From Minisyncoccota bacterium (GTDB lineage Bacteria; Patescibacteriota; Minisyncoccia; Moranbacterales; GCA-2747515): 7,914 nt of DNA. Made by a program: the position numbers and the translations under genes. The DNA is taken from positions 1 through 7,914 of the forward strand of contig CALHMM010000026.1 of the NCBI GenBank assembly GCA_938034715.1, written 5' to 3'. Positions 1 through 6,841 of this stretch are shown in pieces; the stretch's first letter is position 1, and the number at the start of each line of letters is the position of its first letter. The notes beneath the pieces were generated by a model. That model was not told the origin of the DNA. It made no database searches and was given only the letters and a program-made list of their open reading frames with translations.

Positions 1-2010
1 ACCGACACCATCACCGGCCCTATATCCACAGTCGGCAACTTCACATTCACAGACTGTGGTACTGCCTACACTAATACGTCGACTGGACTCACAATCACTG
101 TCGCTGACTTAGAGGTGGCCCCAGCAACAACCTGTACAATCACCTATGACGCAACAGTAGACGCAGGTGCTAGTGGTGCAACAACAATCGAAAATACAGC
201 AGACGTTGGCCCAGCAGATGAAGGAAGCAATGATCCAGCACCAGAAACAGCAGACGTATTAACAGTAACCTCTACACCAGTCCTGGCCTTCACAAAAGCC
301 CACAACGATGCAGACAACACCATCGCCCCAGGTGACACCATCACCTATACATTGACCATTGCAAACACAGGAAACGCAGATGGCACAGGCATCGACCTGA
401 CAGATACACTCACCGCAGCAACTTCCGTCGATACAGTCGGTAACTTCACATTCACAGATTGTGGTACTGCCTACACCAATACATCGGCTGGCCTTACTGT
501 CACAGTGACTGATCTGCAGGCAACAGTAGCTGCTGATTGTGTCATTACCTATGACGTCACTGCAGCTGACCCAGCAACAGAAGGAGACACCATCACCAAT
601 ACAGCAGACATCACAGCTGCTGATGAAGGTGGTAATGATCCAGCGGCTGTAAGTGCACCAGATGTGACGCTTAGGAATGGGACAACTGGTATTTCGCTCA
701 CCAAAGAGTTGTACATCGGACATGACAGTGGAGTAGGCTGTGGTACAAATCTTGCTGAAAATGAGGTGGTATTTGTAAATAAAGATCAAATAACAGTGGA
801 TCTAACATTCTGTTTCACAGTACAGAACACTGGAGACACGTATCTCGATTCAATAGACATCTCTGATCCTTTATTAGGTATTTCTGAGTCAGACATGACT
901 GCACTCTCAGGATCAAGTCCTCTACCACCAGGAGAAAGTATCGTCTATTACTATGACACGCAGACAGATTCAAGTATCGAAAATACAGCTTCCACGTCAG
1001 CAGAGCCTTCAGATAGCGCTGGAAATATTATTGAGGGACTTCCAAGTGTCGGAGCAGACGCAGAATCGGCATATTTCATCTATGTTTTTGACCCTCCATT
1101 TGGAACAAAAGTCGGAACCCTAGAGGGAAGGGATATCATAAACTGGGACATGATATGGATCAATGACTCTGACTACACTGCCAACGGCGTAATTATACGC
1201 GACGAGCCACCGATTGACACTCAGTACAATGGAAATTTGACATGCACAGGAAAAGGAGCGACAGTTGTCACAAGTTGTGTCTACATTCAGCCAAACACAA
1301 CGTATCCTCGCGGGCACGTAGAAGTCGTAGCTGACATCGCACCAGACTTAGGCATTTCAGAAGCAGCAGACGCACAAAACTCATTAACCATAAGCTTTGA
1401 TGTGCTTATTACAAACACACAGGCTACCTCATTTGAAAACCAAGCAGAACTTGAATGGGATGTTGATGGAAATGGTATAAGTGACCTCACAGGCCTAACT
1501 GATAACCCTGCAACTGGGCAGCTTGGCGATGTTTCAGTAGTGCTGTACGAAAGTCAATCATGTAAAGAAGATGAACATGATAACATCGAAGGATACATCT
1601 ATATAGATACAGATAGAGACGGCAAGAAAGACACAAACGAACAAGGTATCAACAATGTAACAGTCTACCTCCTGGATGAGGATGGAAATATCATCGATGA
1701 GACAGAGACGAACAGAAAAGGGAAGTACCGATTCGAGAACTATCCACCGGGAAATTACACAATTGACATCAAGTTATCAGATAAGCAACTAAACGATTAC
1801 ATGCTTGTATCTGAGGATGGCGATATGCAAAACCTCAATGGAATAGATCAGGTTGGTCATCAATGTGACAAAGCAACAAAAACAGACTTTGGATTCCTCC
1901 CAACAAATAAAGTTCTAGCAAAAACAGGAACAAATCTCCCTCTATATGTGCTAGCTGGACTACTTATAATTACAGGATATATTTTGTTCAGGAGAAAGTG
2001 TAGTAGGTAA
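1..2010 (+). CDS. Sortase-anchored DUF11-repeat surface protein (5' end outside window)
   Basis: The frame is open from base 1, so the gene begins upstream; 669 residues are visible and the ATG at 115 is internal. Numbering from base 1, residues 1-92 are the end of one DUF11 module and about 93-220 a complete one, with the typical PGDTITYTLTIANTG and DLTDTL motifs. About 227-345 is a diverged DUF11-like module, about 365-515 another beta-rich module with a DVDGNG calcium-type loop, and about 530-635 an SdrD/Cna-B-like domain with DTDRDGKKD and a GKYRFENYPPGNY signature. The C-terminus is LAKTG (639-643), a hydrophobic segment of about 19 residues, then RRKCSR, which is a sortase sorting signal. 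In known families such proteins sit on the cell wall or envelope as adhesins or stalks. Paired cysteines in each DUF11 module suggest disulfides. The partner bound is unknown. The long acidic, Lys-poor, Thr-rich repeats suit an exported protein. Confidence 0.9.
   Translation, partial: TDTITGPISTVGNFTFTDCGTAYTNTSTGLTITVADLEVAPATTCTITYDATVDAGASGATTIENTADVGPADEGSNDPAPETADVLTVTSTPVLAFTKAHNDADNTIAPGDTITYTLTIANTGNADGTGIDLTDTLTAATSVDTVGNFTFTDCGTAYTNTSAGLTVTVTDLQATVAADCVITYDVTAADPATEGDTITNTADITAADEGGNDPAAVSAPDVTLRNGTTGISLTKELYIGHDSGVGCGTNLAENEVVFVNKDQITVDLTFCFTVQNTGDTYLDSIDISDPLLGISESDMTALSGSSPLPPGESIVYYYDTQTDSSIENTASTSAEPSDSAGNIIEGLPSVGADAESAYFIYVFDPPFGTKVGTLEGRDIINWDMIWINDSDYTANGVIIRDEPPIDTQYNGNLTCTGKGATVVTSCVYIQPNTTYPRGHVEVVADIAPDLGISEAADAQNSLTISFDVLITNTQATSFENQAELEWDVDGNGISDLTGLTDNPATGQLGDVSVVLYESQSCKEDEHDNIEGYIYIDTDRDGKKDTNEQGINNVTVYLLDEDGNIIDETETNRKGKYRFENYPPGNYTIDIKLSDKQLNDYMLVSEDGDMQNLNGIDQVGHQCDKATKTDFGFLPTNKVLAKTGTNLPLYVLAGLLIITGYILFRRKCSR
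31..495 (+). repeat. Tandem DUF11 module repeat, 405-bp period
   Basis: Bases 31-90 and 436-495 align without gaps at an offset of exactly 405 bp (135 codons), with 53 of 60 bases identical by my count. Six of the seven differences are silent and one changes Thr to Ala. The repeat encodes the VGNFTFTDCGTAYTNTS segment of consecutive DUF11 modules. Similarity falls off on both sides at the DNA level but continues at the protein level. Earlier copies probably lie upstream of the window. Confidence 0.85.
1915..2007 (+). other. Cell-wall sorting signal (LAKTG, membrane helix, basic tail)
   Basis: Codons 1915-1929 read LAKTG, followed by NLP, a hydrophobic stretch ending in GYILF, and the basic tail RRKCSR before TAA at 2008-2010. 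The order motif, hydrophobic helix and positive tail is that of sortase substrates. LAxTG rather than LPxTG is the pattern associated with class E sortases; assignment to that class here is inference, and no sortase gene is in the window. Confidence 0.8.
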
Positions 2011-2093
2011 GAGTAATGCGAGTGTACATTTTTCTATTAAGGTGCGGATTATATAACTTCTGCCACAGACCCTTTCGATAGCTTTTAACTATC

Positions 2094-2122
2094 TTGTAAT
2101 AGTGAGAATTTTATGTCATAAT
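2094..2122 (+). promoter_or_regulatory. Sigma-70-type promoter for the secreted dehydrogenase-like gene
   Basis: TTGTAA at 2094-2099 and CATAAT at 2117-2122 are separated by exactly 17 bp. Transcription would begin near 2129, giving a 5' leader of about 17 bases before the ATG at 2146. No Shine-Dalgarno sequence is present in that leader (CATTTAAAAAACACC). A weak 5-bp hairpin lies just upstream at 2077-2093. Confidence 0.6.
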
Positions 2123-2145
2123 CGAAACATCATTTAAAAAACACC

Positions 2146-4560
2146 ATGAAAGAAAAAATAAAAGAAAATCGTTTACTGTGGGTTATGTGTTTGGTTTTAG
2201 CAATTGGTGGACCGATCTATATTGTCTCACAGCTCTCTGATAGGTTTATGCAGGCTTCAGCTGCAGTAGGCTCTCCTGGCAGTGTAGTTTTAAATCCTGA
2301 ATTCATAAATGACCAGCTCGTCTTCAATCAAATGACGATTACCGCCGAAGGAATTCAAAACAAGATCGACACAACAGGTGATGGAAATGTCAGAAATCAT
2401 GCACTCATCGAACCAGTAACGATGAAATTTGTACCAGGCCAAAATAGCATTTTTGTGGTGGAAAAAAAGGGCCGCGTCAGGCATGTGACGTATGATGTAG
2501 CCGCTGATGGAGGTTACGAAAATTTCCAAATTTTACCAAATCCCATCGTTGACATTAGAGACATCACCAGTTTCGCTGTTGATCGAGGCCTACTTGGACT
2601 CGCAATAGATCCTGATTTTGAAAATAATGGATTCATCTACCTGGGATATACATACGAAAACGATCCTAGTAAACCAGCTTTTGAATTAGATCCAAGTATC
2701 ATAAATTGCGATGGGTTCACAGAAGAAACAGCGCCAGACAGATGCACACAGCTCGCTCCAAAAACTGCACGTGTCAGTAGATTTACTGTAGTAAACGGTA
2801 CTGCAAGTCGTGACTCAGAGAAGGTGCTATTAGGAGAAATCGTAGGATCTCCGAGCCAGCCCTCATGCTCTTATTTCAAAAATGGGGTAAATGTTGATTG
2901 TATTTTTGCGGATTCTGGCAGTCACGCAGCACCTTCACTTGACTTCTTCCTAGACGGGACTCTCGGTGTATGGACAGGAGATGGCGCTGGATTTTATCAA
3001 GCAGAGCTCCAGGCTTTCCGCTCAATGTACCTAGATAATCTCAGTGGTAAGGCCCTAAGGATTGACCCAGAAACAGGCAAAGGCTTAACTGATAATCCAT
3101 TTTATACAGGTAATGTTGACGATGTACAGTCCAAGATATGGGCCACAGGACTACGGAATCCATACGGTTTACAAGTTGTAGATACAGGCAATGATGCTGT
3201 CGGGGAGCCAATTGGTGGAATGGTAGGGTGGAACCAGGTAGAAGCTATATTACGCGTTCCAAGAGGAGGATTCATGGGATGGCCGTGTTTCAGCTTTGAG
3301 ACAACTGTTACAAACTACAAATTCCTCTGTGATGAACAGAACCCGCAAAGGCCTCTTGACCTCGCCGGAAACGAAATGCCCACCACTCCTGCAGCTCTCA
3401 TTTATCGTCACCAACCAGTATTCAATTATGCCTCAGCAGTTGCCGGTGGTGCATTTCTAGAATCTCCGATATACGGCGACAACGTTGGGGAATATGTATT
3501 TGCCGACTACCGCATAGGTCAGTCCTTTAAAGGAACATTTAATAACGACTATACGACACTATCAGTCCCCAGAGAAGATCCTGGAGGCGATAACGCACCG
3601 CTTATACCATTTGCTAAAGGTGGTTTGAATGCACCAGTAGCATTTATTACTGCGCCAAACGGAATTGTGTACATCGTTGATATATTTTCTGGGCGAATTG
3701 ATGGATTTAACTTTGGCTCTATAGTAGAGCTGACTGTTCAAGGAGATGCCCCTGAAAAAACGATTGCTGAGATCGATGTGAATATCGCAGGTTCAAACTC
3801 ACTATCACGGGTATTTGATTGTGATCGATCCGTCGTTCATACTGGAGAGCCAACAAATTGCTTCTGGGATTTTGGCGATGGAAACACTGATCGTGTTCCC
3901 AAGGGAGAGTCAGCCAATAATCAATACGCAGCTCAAGGAACCTATAAGGTTACTCTGACAATAGAGACCTTAGCTGGAGACATATTAGCTACGACATCTG
4001 AGAACGTTACTATTACTGATTTAGACAATGTTCCAAAGGCTGAGCCGTTTCTGGTAGATGCCACCCTGCCAAATATAAACACTGCAATTAGCCAAAACTT
4101 CGATGTAACTGTCAGAGTTGGAAATAACGGAGTAAATGCACCATTTTATATAGAGCTGAAAGCTTTTGATGAGACCTCTGCAGAAGTTGGTGAGTTGCGT
4201 TCACAGCACTTTGTTTCTGGCATCGGAAATGGGGCTTTCACAACACACACATTCGAAAATCTCGTCTTCCGTGACGAGGGTGATTATGATTTCAATGTGA
4301 ATTACCTCTACGCTGATTCAGACGGAAATATTCTTGGGGAATCCGCTGCAGACTTTGTCGGTCAAATAAAGATTTTCAGTAGGTCTGGAGAGCCAGAGCC
4401 AGAAGATCCAACAGCTCCATTTGGCAGGTCACCAGAGAATTACAAGTACTGTGGACCAAGTAATAGAACACCAGGTACGTGGGATGATCTACGGAACTAT
4501 GAACAGTATGATAGTGCCGGTATTCTCATCGAAGGTGGTTGTGTTGTACCACCGCAGTAA
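2146..4560 (+). CDS. Secreted glucose/sorbosone dehydrogenase-like beta-propeller with PKD domain
   Basis: 804 residues. Residues 1-9 are basic and about 10-30 hydrophobic, giving a signal peptide or N-terminal anchor, so the protein acts outside the membrane. About 85-525 is the GSDH/HHIP-like six-bladed propeller: FVVEKKGRV (103-111), RGLLGLAIDPDF (147-158), SHAAPSLDF with H260 where soluble PQQ glucose dehydrogenase has its catalytic His, GKALRIDPETG (301-311), GLRNPYGL (335-342), GWN (361-363), GGFMGWP (374-380) and NGIVYIVD (505-512). About 545-625 is a PKD domain with WDFGDG (574-579). About 635-745 is another beta-sandwich-like region, followed by a Cys-containing tail (C769, C799) with no anchor. 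Family members oxidise sugars using PQQ and calcium, but several cofactor-contacting positions look changed, so a binding role is also possible. Start chosen for promoter spacing and the signal sequence. The family assignment is firm; the substrate is unknown. Confidence 0.88.
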   Translation: MKEKIKENRLLWVMCLVLAIGGPIYIVSQLSDRFMQASAAVGSPGSVVLNPEFINDQLVFNQMTITAEGIQNKIDTTGDGNVRNHALIEPVTMKFVPGQNSIFVVEKKGRVRHVTYDVAADGGYENFQILPNPIVDIRDITSFAVDRGLLGLAIDPDFENNGFIYLGYTYENDPSKPAFELDPSIINCDGFTEETAPDRCTQLAPKTARVSRFTVVNGTASRDSEKVLLGEIVGSPSQPSCSYFKNGVNVDCIFADSGSHAAPSLDFFLDGTLGVWTGDGAGFYQAELQAFRSMYLDNLSGKALRIDPETGKGLTDNPFYTGNVDDVQSKIWATGLRNPYGLQVVDTGNDAVGEPIGGMVGWNQVEAILRVPRGGFMGWPCFSFETTVTNYKFLCDEQNPQRPLDLAGNEMPTTPAALIYRHQPVFNYASAVAGGAFLESPIYGDNVGEYVFADYRIGQSFKGTFNNDYTTLSVPREDPGGDNAPLIPFAKGGLNAPVAFITAPNGIVYIVDIFSGRIDGFNFGSIVELTVQGDAPEKTIAEIDVNIAGSNSLSRVFDCDRSVVHTGEPTNCFWDFGDGNTDRVPKGESANNQYAAQGTYKVTLTIETLAGDILATTSENVTITDLDNVPKAEPFLVDATLPNINTAISQNFDVTVRVGNNGVNAPFYIELKAFDETSAEVGELRSQHFVSGIGNGAFTTHTFENLVFRDEGDYDFNVNYLYADSDGNILGESAADFVGQIKIFSRSGEPEPEDPTAPFGRSPENYKYCGPSNRTPGTWDDLRNYEQYDSAGILIEGGCVVPPQ

Positions 4561-4610
4561 CAAGTCTATGTGTCGATTTAACACACAAAGCATTTAAGCA
4601 CAGAGATAAT

Positions 4611-4640
4611 ACACAAAACCACCCAAGGGTGGTTTTGTGT
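4611..4640 (+). terminator. Strong intrinsic terminator after the dehydrogenase-like gene
   Basis: ACACAAAACCACCC (4611-4624) and GGGTGGTTTTGTGT (4627-4640) are perfect inverted arms of 14 bp around a 2-base centre. In RNA a 13-bp stem with a CAAG tetraloop is likely. The 3' arm carries TTTTGTGTT and the 5' arm an A-run, so it may stop transcription from both sides. It lies 50 bases after the TAA at 4558-4560. Confidence 0.85.
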
Positions 4641-4694
4641 TGAATGCGTTACTAAAATGCAATTGCTCATTTCTGGGGTAAATCGCAGTAAATG

Positions 4695-4733
4695 CTACAT
4701 AAATGATATGTGGAACATATGCGATAAATGTAG
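4695..4733. repeat. Nested inverted repeats, possible operator or cruciform
   Basis: Outer arms are CTACAT (4695-4700) and ATGTAG (4728-4733). Inner arms are ATATGT (4706-4711) and ACATAT (4715-4720) around GGA. Both are perfect and nearly concentric. They lie just upstream of a TATAAT element, a usual place for a regulator-binding site. Binding is inference. Confidence 0.45.
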
Positions 4734-4747
4734 TATTATAATACTAC
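4730..4747. promoter_or_regulatory. 18-bp perfect palindrome containing TATAAT on both strands
   Basis: GTAGTATTATAATACTAC is a perfect palindrome. A consensus -10 hexamer TATAAT is at 4737-4742 on the + strand and, by symmetry, at 4735-4740 on the - strand. I find no good -35 box at 16-18 bp on the + strand, so promoter use is uncertain. It could be a -10 overlapped by a repressor site, serving the pilin-like and nucleotidyltransferase genes. Confidence 0.4.
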
Positions 4748-4820
4748 TTAGGCAAAATTTTAAACTACTATTGATTTTGAATATACCCACTTAATACTGC
4801 ACTTTATCGTGTATAAGTCT

Positions 4821-4840
4821 TAACCTGCAACTGTAGGTTA
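4821..4840 (+). repeat. 8-bp stem-loop ending just before a candidate ATG
   Basis: TAACCTGC (4821-4828) can pair with GTAGGTTA (4833-4840) around the loop AACT, with one G-U pair. No T-run follows, so it is not a terminator. It ends one base before the ATG at 4842, where the full pilin leader peptide would begin, so it could affect translation or RNA stability. Confidence 0.4.
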
Positions 4841-4867
4841 GATGAGTATGATTAAATTAAAAAGTCT

Positions 4868-5026
4868 ATGGGATTCACCATTGTCGAACTAATCACACTT
4901 ACCGCAATTCTCGCAATATTGGTATCCGTTGCTCTATTGACCTTCAAATCTCTTTATTATGCTCTGCGAGAAAAAGTATTGTCAACTAGACAATATGAGA
5001 ATATTAGCTATAATAATGACAACTAA
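4868..5026 (+). CDS. Short type IV pilin-like protein, probably frameshifted and truncated
   Basis: The ORF encodes 52 residues beginning MGFTIVELI. G2/F3 is a prepilin peptidase (PilD) cleavage site, with Glu at mature position 5, followed by a hydrophobic helix to about residue 26 and a short polar tail ending YNNDN. This is the N-terminus of type IV pilins and pseudopilins, which are processed at the membrane and assembled into filaments. Two things are wrong for a normal pilin. The ATG leaves a leader of only MG, whereas a good leader (MSMIKLK) starts at 4842 in another frame and would join at the A-run 4859-4863. The mature part is about 50 residues, while most pilins exceed 100. A decayed gene or fragment is most likely; a one-base sequence error would repair the leader but not the short length. 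It ends 18 bases before the nucleotidyltransferase. Confidence 0.6.
   Translation: MGFTIVELITLTAILAILVSVALLTFKSLYYALREKVLSTRQYENISYNNDN
5009..5014 (+). promoter_or_regulatory. Candidate -10 box for the nucleotidyltransferase operon
   Basis: A perfect TATAAT lies 30 bases before the ATG at 5045, inside the 3' end of the pilin-like ORF. The nearest -35-like word, TTGTCA (4979-4984), is 24 bp away, which is too far, so support rests on the -10 alone. A second weaker match, TATATC (5034-5039), would give a leaderless transcript. Confidence 0.3.
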
Positions 5027-5044
5027 AAACCATTATATCTACTT

Positions 5045-5740
5045 ATGAAATGTGTAATTCTTGCGGCAGGTCGAGGCACTCGTATGGGTGAGCTCTGTGA
5101 TGACTGCCCAAAACCTATGCTTCCGATCAAGGGACGACCAAAACTTGCCTATACACTCGATATTCTACCGGAGGCGATCACGGAGGTTATATTTGTTGTT
5201 GGGTATCTTCAGGAGAAAATTCGTGATTACTTTGGCTCTGAGCACATGGGACGAAAGATCACATATGTTGAGCAAAAAGTTCTTTCTGGTACAGCAGATG
5301 CACTGATGCTCACAGCGCCACTACTAGATGGGGAGAAATTTCTCGTACTAAATGGAGATGATTTGTACGATAAATCTGATCTCGAAGAGATGCTCATACA
5401 TGATTTTGCTACACTCGGTCTTAAGACTGAAGATGTTTCGCAATATGCCTATATAGAGACATATGATAATAGTATGGTAGTACGTGATATTATCGAGGCA
5501 CCACACGATCATGTAGGTCAAGGCGTAGTTGCTACCGGTGCGTTTGTATTGATGTCAGATTTCTTTTCCTTGCCGGAAGTACCCAAGGCGCCAGGAAGTG
5601 ATGAATTTGGACTACCGCAGACCCTCACTGCTGCATACCCTCAAATCAAAACCCAATTAGTCGCGACACATAAGTGGTATCCTATTGGGCATCCAGAAAA
5701 TTTAGAAGCCGCACAAGAAATCATACACGACTTTCTATAG
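5045..5740 (+). CDS. Sugar-1-phosphate nucleotidyltransferase (NTP_transferase family)
   Basis: 231 residues, the length of a lone catalytic domain. LAAGRGTRM (6-14) is the nucleotide-binding GxGTR loop and PKPMLPI (22-28) supplies the conserved Lys. VLNGDDLYD (101-109) carries the metal-binding Asp, and TGAFVL (164-169), DEFGLPQTL (186-194) and WYPIGHPENL (211-220) match the sugar-binding half seen in RmlA, GalU and GlmU-N relatives. The reaction is NTP plus sugar-1-phosphate giving NDP-sugar plus pyrophosphate in the cytoplasm, for glycan or wall precursors. The sugar and base cannot be read from the sequence; glucose, GlcNAc or mannose phosphates are all possible. No left-handed helix acetyltransferase domain is present, so it is not a full GlmU. 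The start is the first residue of the LAAG strand, and no Shine-Dalgarno is seen. A YvcK gene follows after 71 bases. Confidence 0.88.
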   Translation: MKCVILAAGRGTRMGELCDDCPKPMLPIKGRPKLAYTLDILPEAITEVIFVVGYLQEKIRDYFGSEHMGRKITYVEQKVLSGTADALMLTAPLLDGEKFLVLNGDDLYDKSDLEEMLIHDFATLGLKTEDVSQYAYIETYDNSMVVRDIIEAPHDHVGQGVVATGAFVLMSDFFSLPEVPKAPGSDEFGLPQTLTAAYPQIKTQLVATHKWYPIGHPENLEAAQEIIHDFL

Positions 5741-5811
5741 AATCTTTTCATTCGTCACACATCCATATTTTCCCAAGCAAGTCTTGGTTAATCATCTGAC
5801 AGCAATAGAGT

Positions 5812-6837
5812 ATGAAGAGAAAAAAAATTGTCACAATTGGTGGCGGAACTGGACAAGTCCCGCTACTTTCTGGCTTAAAAGAATACCCATACGAAATTAC
5901 CACAATTGTAACAATGGCAGATGATGGTGGTTCAACAGGGAAGTTGCGTGACGAGCTTGGTGTGCTACCACCAGGCGACGCTATGAAATGTCTTGTAGCA
6001 CTCAGTGACGCTCCTGATATGCTTCGTACACTTATGAATTATCGTTTCGAAGAAGGAGGTTTAAAGGGTCACAGTTTGGGGAATCTCTTTATAAGTGCCC
6101 TAGAAAAGGTAAATGGCAGTTTCTCTAGTGGCATGCAAGAAGCAGTCAGAATACTTCGCGTTCGCGGGAATGTACTTCCTTCTAGCGAGGCGGACATGCG
6201 ATTGCAGATCGTTCTAAAAAACGGGGAGACTCTAATTGGCGAAACCCACCTCGATGAACATAACGACATTACCAAATACGGCATTGAGCACATAAAACTT
6301 TCCAAACCAGCACGTGCTCACAAGGCATCAGTCGAGGCAATTGTGAATGCTGACTACGTGATTATAGGACCTGGGGACCTTTATGGAAGTCACCTGCCAA
6401 ATTTTCTTGTAAAAGGAATCGCGCAAGCTGTAAAAAAAACGTCGGCTAAACGCGTTTTCATCGCACCTCTGACCAATAAAAAAGGACATTCAGAAAATTT
6501 CACAATTGATAGTTATGTAACAATTTTAGAGAGGTATATTGGCAAAGGTTGCATTGATTATGTGTTACTCAATAACAAAGTACCGAAGAAGAACATTCTA
6601 GAGAGGTATGAAAAGAAAGAAGGAAAAAATTCTCTTGTTAAACGAGATCAAGCCATACAAAAAACCAGCTACAAAATTCTGGTTGGAGATTTCTTGTCGC
6701 AGCAAATACACAACCAAAAAAAGGGTGATGCATTGGCAAGTACACGAGCATTCATCCGCCACGATGCTACAAAAATAGGAAAGGCTGTGTCATACTTGGT
6801 CGAATACGGAGGGAAAGATCCATTTGATATAATCTAG
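5812..6837 (+). CDS. yvcK: YvcK/CofD-family protein (putative gluconeogenesis factor)
   Basis: 341 residues, near the usual length of bacterial YvcK. Motifs run in order: TIGGGTGQVPLL (8-19), TMADDGGSTGKLRDELG (34-50), PPGDAMKCLVAL (53-64), RFEEGGLKGHSLGNL (78-92), GPGDLYGSHLPNFLV (186-200) and TNKKGHSENF (221-230). The fold is shared with CofD (2-phospho-L-lactate transferase), but the GGGTG start and GHSLGNL match the YvcK branch. In B. subtilis, YvcK binds UDP-GlcNAc and is needed for growth on gluconeogenic carbon and normal cell shape; whether it has catalysis is unsettled. The adjacent nucleotidyltransferase fits a nucleotide-sugar link. The common Firmicute partners RapZ (YvcJ) and WhiA (YvcL) are not next to it. 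The HAD gene begins 4 bases after its stop, so the two are likely cotranscribed. No Shine-Dalgarno precedes the ATG. Confidence 0.88.
   Translation: MKRKKIVTIGGGTGQVPLLSGLKEYPYEITTIVTMADDGGSTGKLRDELGVLPPGDAMKCLVALSDAPDMLRTLMNYRFEEGGLKGHSLGNLFISALEKVNGSFSSGMQEAVRILRVRGNVLPSSEADMRLQIVLKNGETLIGETHLDEHNDITKYGIEHIKLSKPARAHKASVEAIVNADYVIIGPGDLYGSHLPNFLVKGIAQAVKKTSAKRVFIAPLTNKKGHSENFTIDSYVTILERYIGKGCIDYVLLNNKVPKKNILERYEKKEGKNSLVKRDQAIQKTSYKILVGDFLSQQIHNQKKGDALASTRAFIRHDATKIGKAVSYLVEYGGKDPFDII
6828..6833 (+). promoter_or_regulatory. TATAAT placed for leaderless transcription of the HAD gene
   Basis: A perfect TATAAT lies in the last codons of the YvcK gene, with 8 bases between it and the HAD ATG at 6842, so transcription would begin at or within a base or two of the start codon. 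There is no -35 match at 16-18 bp and no Shine-Dalgarno. It may be an internal promoter, or simply the Ile-Ile codons of the YvcK C-terminus. Confidence 0.35.
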
Positions 6838-6841
6838 CTTT

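Larger units (their letters stand above)
4641..4867. other. AT-rich intergenic stretch with dyads, no gene seen
   Basis: With the terminator region this makes about 300 bases without a convincing gene between the dehydrogenase-like gene and the pilin-like ORF. It holds nested inverted repeats (4695-4733), an 18-bp palindrome with a TATAAT core (4730-4747) and a hairpin (4821-4840). The word TAAATG occurs three times (near 4689, 4699 and 4725). I see no tRNA or known small RNA. Confidence 0.6.

Noticed and set aside
259..789. Open frame of 176 codons on the - strand inside the DUF11 gene
   Set aside because: It mirrors the repeat-rich DUF11 coding sequence, has an unlikely Cys-rich composition and no start signals; the + strand gene has clear domain matches.
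2077..2093. Hairpin GATAG / CTATC as terminator of the DUF11 gene
   Set aside because: The stem is only 5 AT-rich bp with a 7-base loop and no proper T-run; it is more likely chance next to the -35 box.
4810..4817. TG-TATAAG as an extended -10 promoter for the pilin-like ORF
   Set aside because: The TG lies directly against the hexamer without the usual one-base gap, and no -35 match is found at 16-18 bp.
5061..5306. Second open frame inside the nucleotidyltransferase
   Set aside because: It is a frame shadow of a gene with complete NTP-transferase motifs and encodes no recognisable domain.
5773..5787. Hairpin CCAAG / CTTGG between the nucleotidyltransferase and YvcK genes
   Set aside because: It has a 5-bp stem with no T-run, so it is not a convincing terminator; the two genes can be cotranscribed.
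5784..5811. TTGGTT with TAGAGT as a promoter for the YvcK gene
   Set aside because: The -10 would touch the ATG, so transcription would begin inside the coding sequence.
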